DNA of 64,000 nt from an uncultured Carboxylicivirga sp. (GTDB lineage: Bacteria > Bacteroidota > Bacteroidia > Bacteroidales > Marinilabiliaceae): assembly GCF_963674565.1 (NCBI RefSeq), contig NZ_OY771430.1, positions 992,001 through 1,056,000 on the forward strand. The letters run 5' to 3'. The position numbers and the translations under genes are program-made. The notes under the pieces are model-generated. The model saw only the letters and a program-made list of their open reading frames with translations. It was not told the DNA's origin and did not search any database. Of this stretch, positions 63,007 to 64,000 are shown piece after piece (within the stretch, counting starts at the first letter, position 1; every line of letters starts with the position of its first letter).

Positions 63007-64000
63007 CTAAAAGCGTACTTCAAGATTGAAGAATAGCTGACCTGTCTCTACCGGATCATCATTATTTGAATGATGGTGCTGATAGTTAATTGATGTATTT
63101 ATTCTTTTAGGAACTAATTTATATTCAATTCCTGCAAATATATCTTCACCATCTTTACTTTTCCAACTTTCAATATGACTGGCTTGATCAGCATCAGCAT
63201 TGTTTTCATAACTGAAATGAGAATTCATACCATCAACACGGGCAAAAACACCAAAACGAGGCGTGAAATTATATTGTGAAAAGACTGAATAGGCATTTCT
63301 GTCATGACCTTCAAAATAAGCAAAGTTTTCTTGATGAGTATATTCAACTCCTAATGTGAAGGCATCCAAATCAAGACCAATAAAACCTGTAAAAGATGCC
63401 AAATGAACATCTAAACTTGAATAATCTGAATATACTCTTCCAATAAGTTTTTTATCAAGGAACCAGCCTGTTACACCTAAACTGCCTCTGAAAGCATCAT
63501 CTTGTTGTAGCTGTTTGTAACCTTCGCCATTAAATAAAGCTAAGTCAACTGAAAACTGATCTGCTCTGTATTGTCCTGAAACACCTACGTCAGCACTAAA
63601 ATCGAACTTTTGTCGATCCAGCATTGAAGGTAAAATATAACGTTTACCCCAAAGACTTTCCTGTACCTTAAATTGATAAGTATCGTGTAAACCAAAGGCT
63701 GCAAACCATGGACCTTTTTCGTAATACAATGCTGCTGTTTTGAAGAACACATATTGTGACAGAGCATCTTCGATTACAAATTCACTACCTCCAACATCTA
63801 TGCGAACATGAGCTCTGAATTCCTCTGTAATCTGGTAATTATATCCAAAATAAGCTCTTTTAAGCTCAAAAGCTTTTTCATTTCCGTCGCCAATAAGATC
63901 TGTACTAAAATCTGTAAAGATACGACCTTCAATTCGGCCACTCGGCTTAAATTCTTCTTGTTGCTGGGCTATAATACAATTAGCCCACATGGCTGAAATA
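63007..64000 (-). CDS. Porin-like outer-membrane barrel protein, N-terminus beyond the window
   Basis: At least 327 residues from an ATG at 63990, but the frame stays open to the window end and the first residues (MWANCIIAQ) are only the end of a signal peptide, so the true start is outside. The body begins FKPSGRIEGRIFTDFSTDL and has alternating barrel strands to a final LEVRF. RAYFGYNYQITEEFRAHVRIDVG resembles the OprP/porin superfamily. It is probably cotranscribed with the OprP-like gene that follows after 50 bases. Confidence 0.8.
   Translation of the reverse strand, partial: ISAMWANCIIAQQQEEFKPSGRIEGRIFTDFSTDLIGDGNEKAFELKRAYFGYNYQITEEFRAHVRIDVGGSEFVIEDALSQYVFFKTAALYYEKGPWFAAFGLHDTYQFKVQESLWGKRYILPSMLDRQKFDFSADVGVSGQYRADQFSVDLALFNGEGYKQLQQDDAFRGSLGVTGWFLDKKLIGRVYSDYSSLDVHLASFTGFIGLDLDAFTLGVEYTHQENFAYFEGHDRNAYSVFSQYNFTPRFGVFARVDGMNSHFSYENNADADQASHIESWKSKDGEDIFAGIEYKLVPKRINTSINYQHHHSNNDDPVETGQLFFNLEVRF

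Overview
The window looks like chromosomal DNA of a Bacteroidota bacterium. It is AT-rich and carries a SusC/SusD pair, a one-protein hybrid two-component regulator, a short primary sigma factor without region 1.1, promoters of the TTTG-N19/21-TAnnTTTG type, and the usual Bacteroidota forms of FtsK, PurL and MtaB. Formate lyase, a sodium-pumping decarboxylase and carbamate kinase point to an anaerobe or facultative anaerobe. A marine Bacteroidales or Marinilabiliales-like organism is an inference only. Most of the window is core metabolism.

Layout. 1-2304: end of a biotin-dependent sodium-pumping acyl-CoA (probably methylmalonyl-CoA) decarboxylase operon. 2305-7690: an isolated SusC/SusD pair behind a long, partly duplicated leader. 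7727-10971 (-): cobalamin lower-loop assembly operon cobT-cobS-cobC-cobU behind a cobalamin riboswitch. 11067-16611 (-): permease with a C-terminal HMA domain, LolA-like protein, FtsK and a lipoprotein. 16877-18898: carbamate kinase and ornithine carbamoyltransferase. 18966-25339: dapF, HtrA protease, rpoD, uvrB and an outer-membrane barrel protein. 25561-35806: two acyl-CoA ligases, a TPR protein, purL and an LpxL-type acyltransferase. 35900-39985: hybrid two-component regulator. 40275-44804: ferredoxin-reductase-like protein, two methylthiotransferases and a membrane-Nudix fusion. 44805-48137: a degenerate 21-bp repeat array, a DUF2157/GDYXXLXY pair, and a Y1 transposase surrounded by REP-like palindromes. 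48208-52145: focA, pflA and pflB. 52497-58718: purC, phoH, mazG, fhs and two small uncharacterised proteins. 58789-64000 (-): TonB-dependent receptor, a small His-rich secreted protein and two porin-like barrels.

How they fit together. Methylmalonyl-CoA decarboxylation depends on methylmalonyl-CoA made by a B12-dependent mutase, so the B12-controlled cobalamin operon nearby is metabolically coherent. The pfl/foc cluster makes and exports formate, and Fhs can route formate into formyl-THF for purine synthesis (purL and purC are also here). The two acyl-CoA ligases and the acyltransferase handle lipids.

Most unusual material. The best candidates are non-coding: (1) the REP/transposase island at 47121-48137; (2) a roughly 21-bp periodic array at 44890-45144; (3) the susC leader with two promoters, a 19-codon ORF, a palindrome and a duplicated block; (4) perfect operator-like palindromes upstream of an acyl-CoA ligase and of the hybrid regulator; (5) terminators whose U-tracts run straight into the next promoter. 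I found no CRISPR array, toxin-antitoxin pair, defence system, prophage, tRNA or rRNA. I do not see a clear new multi-gene system.
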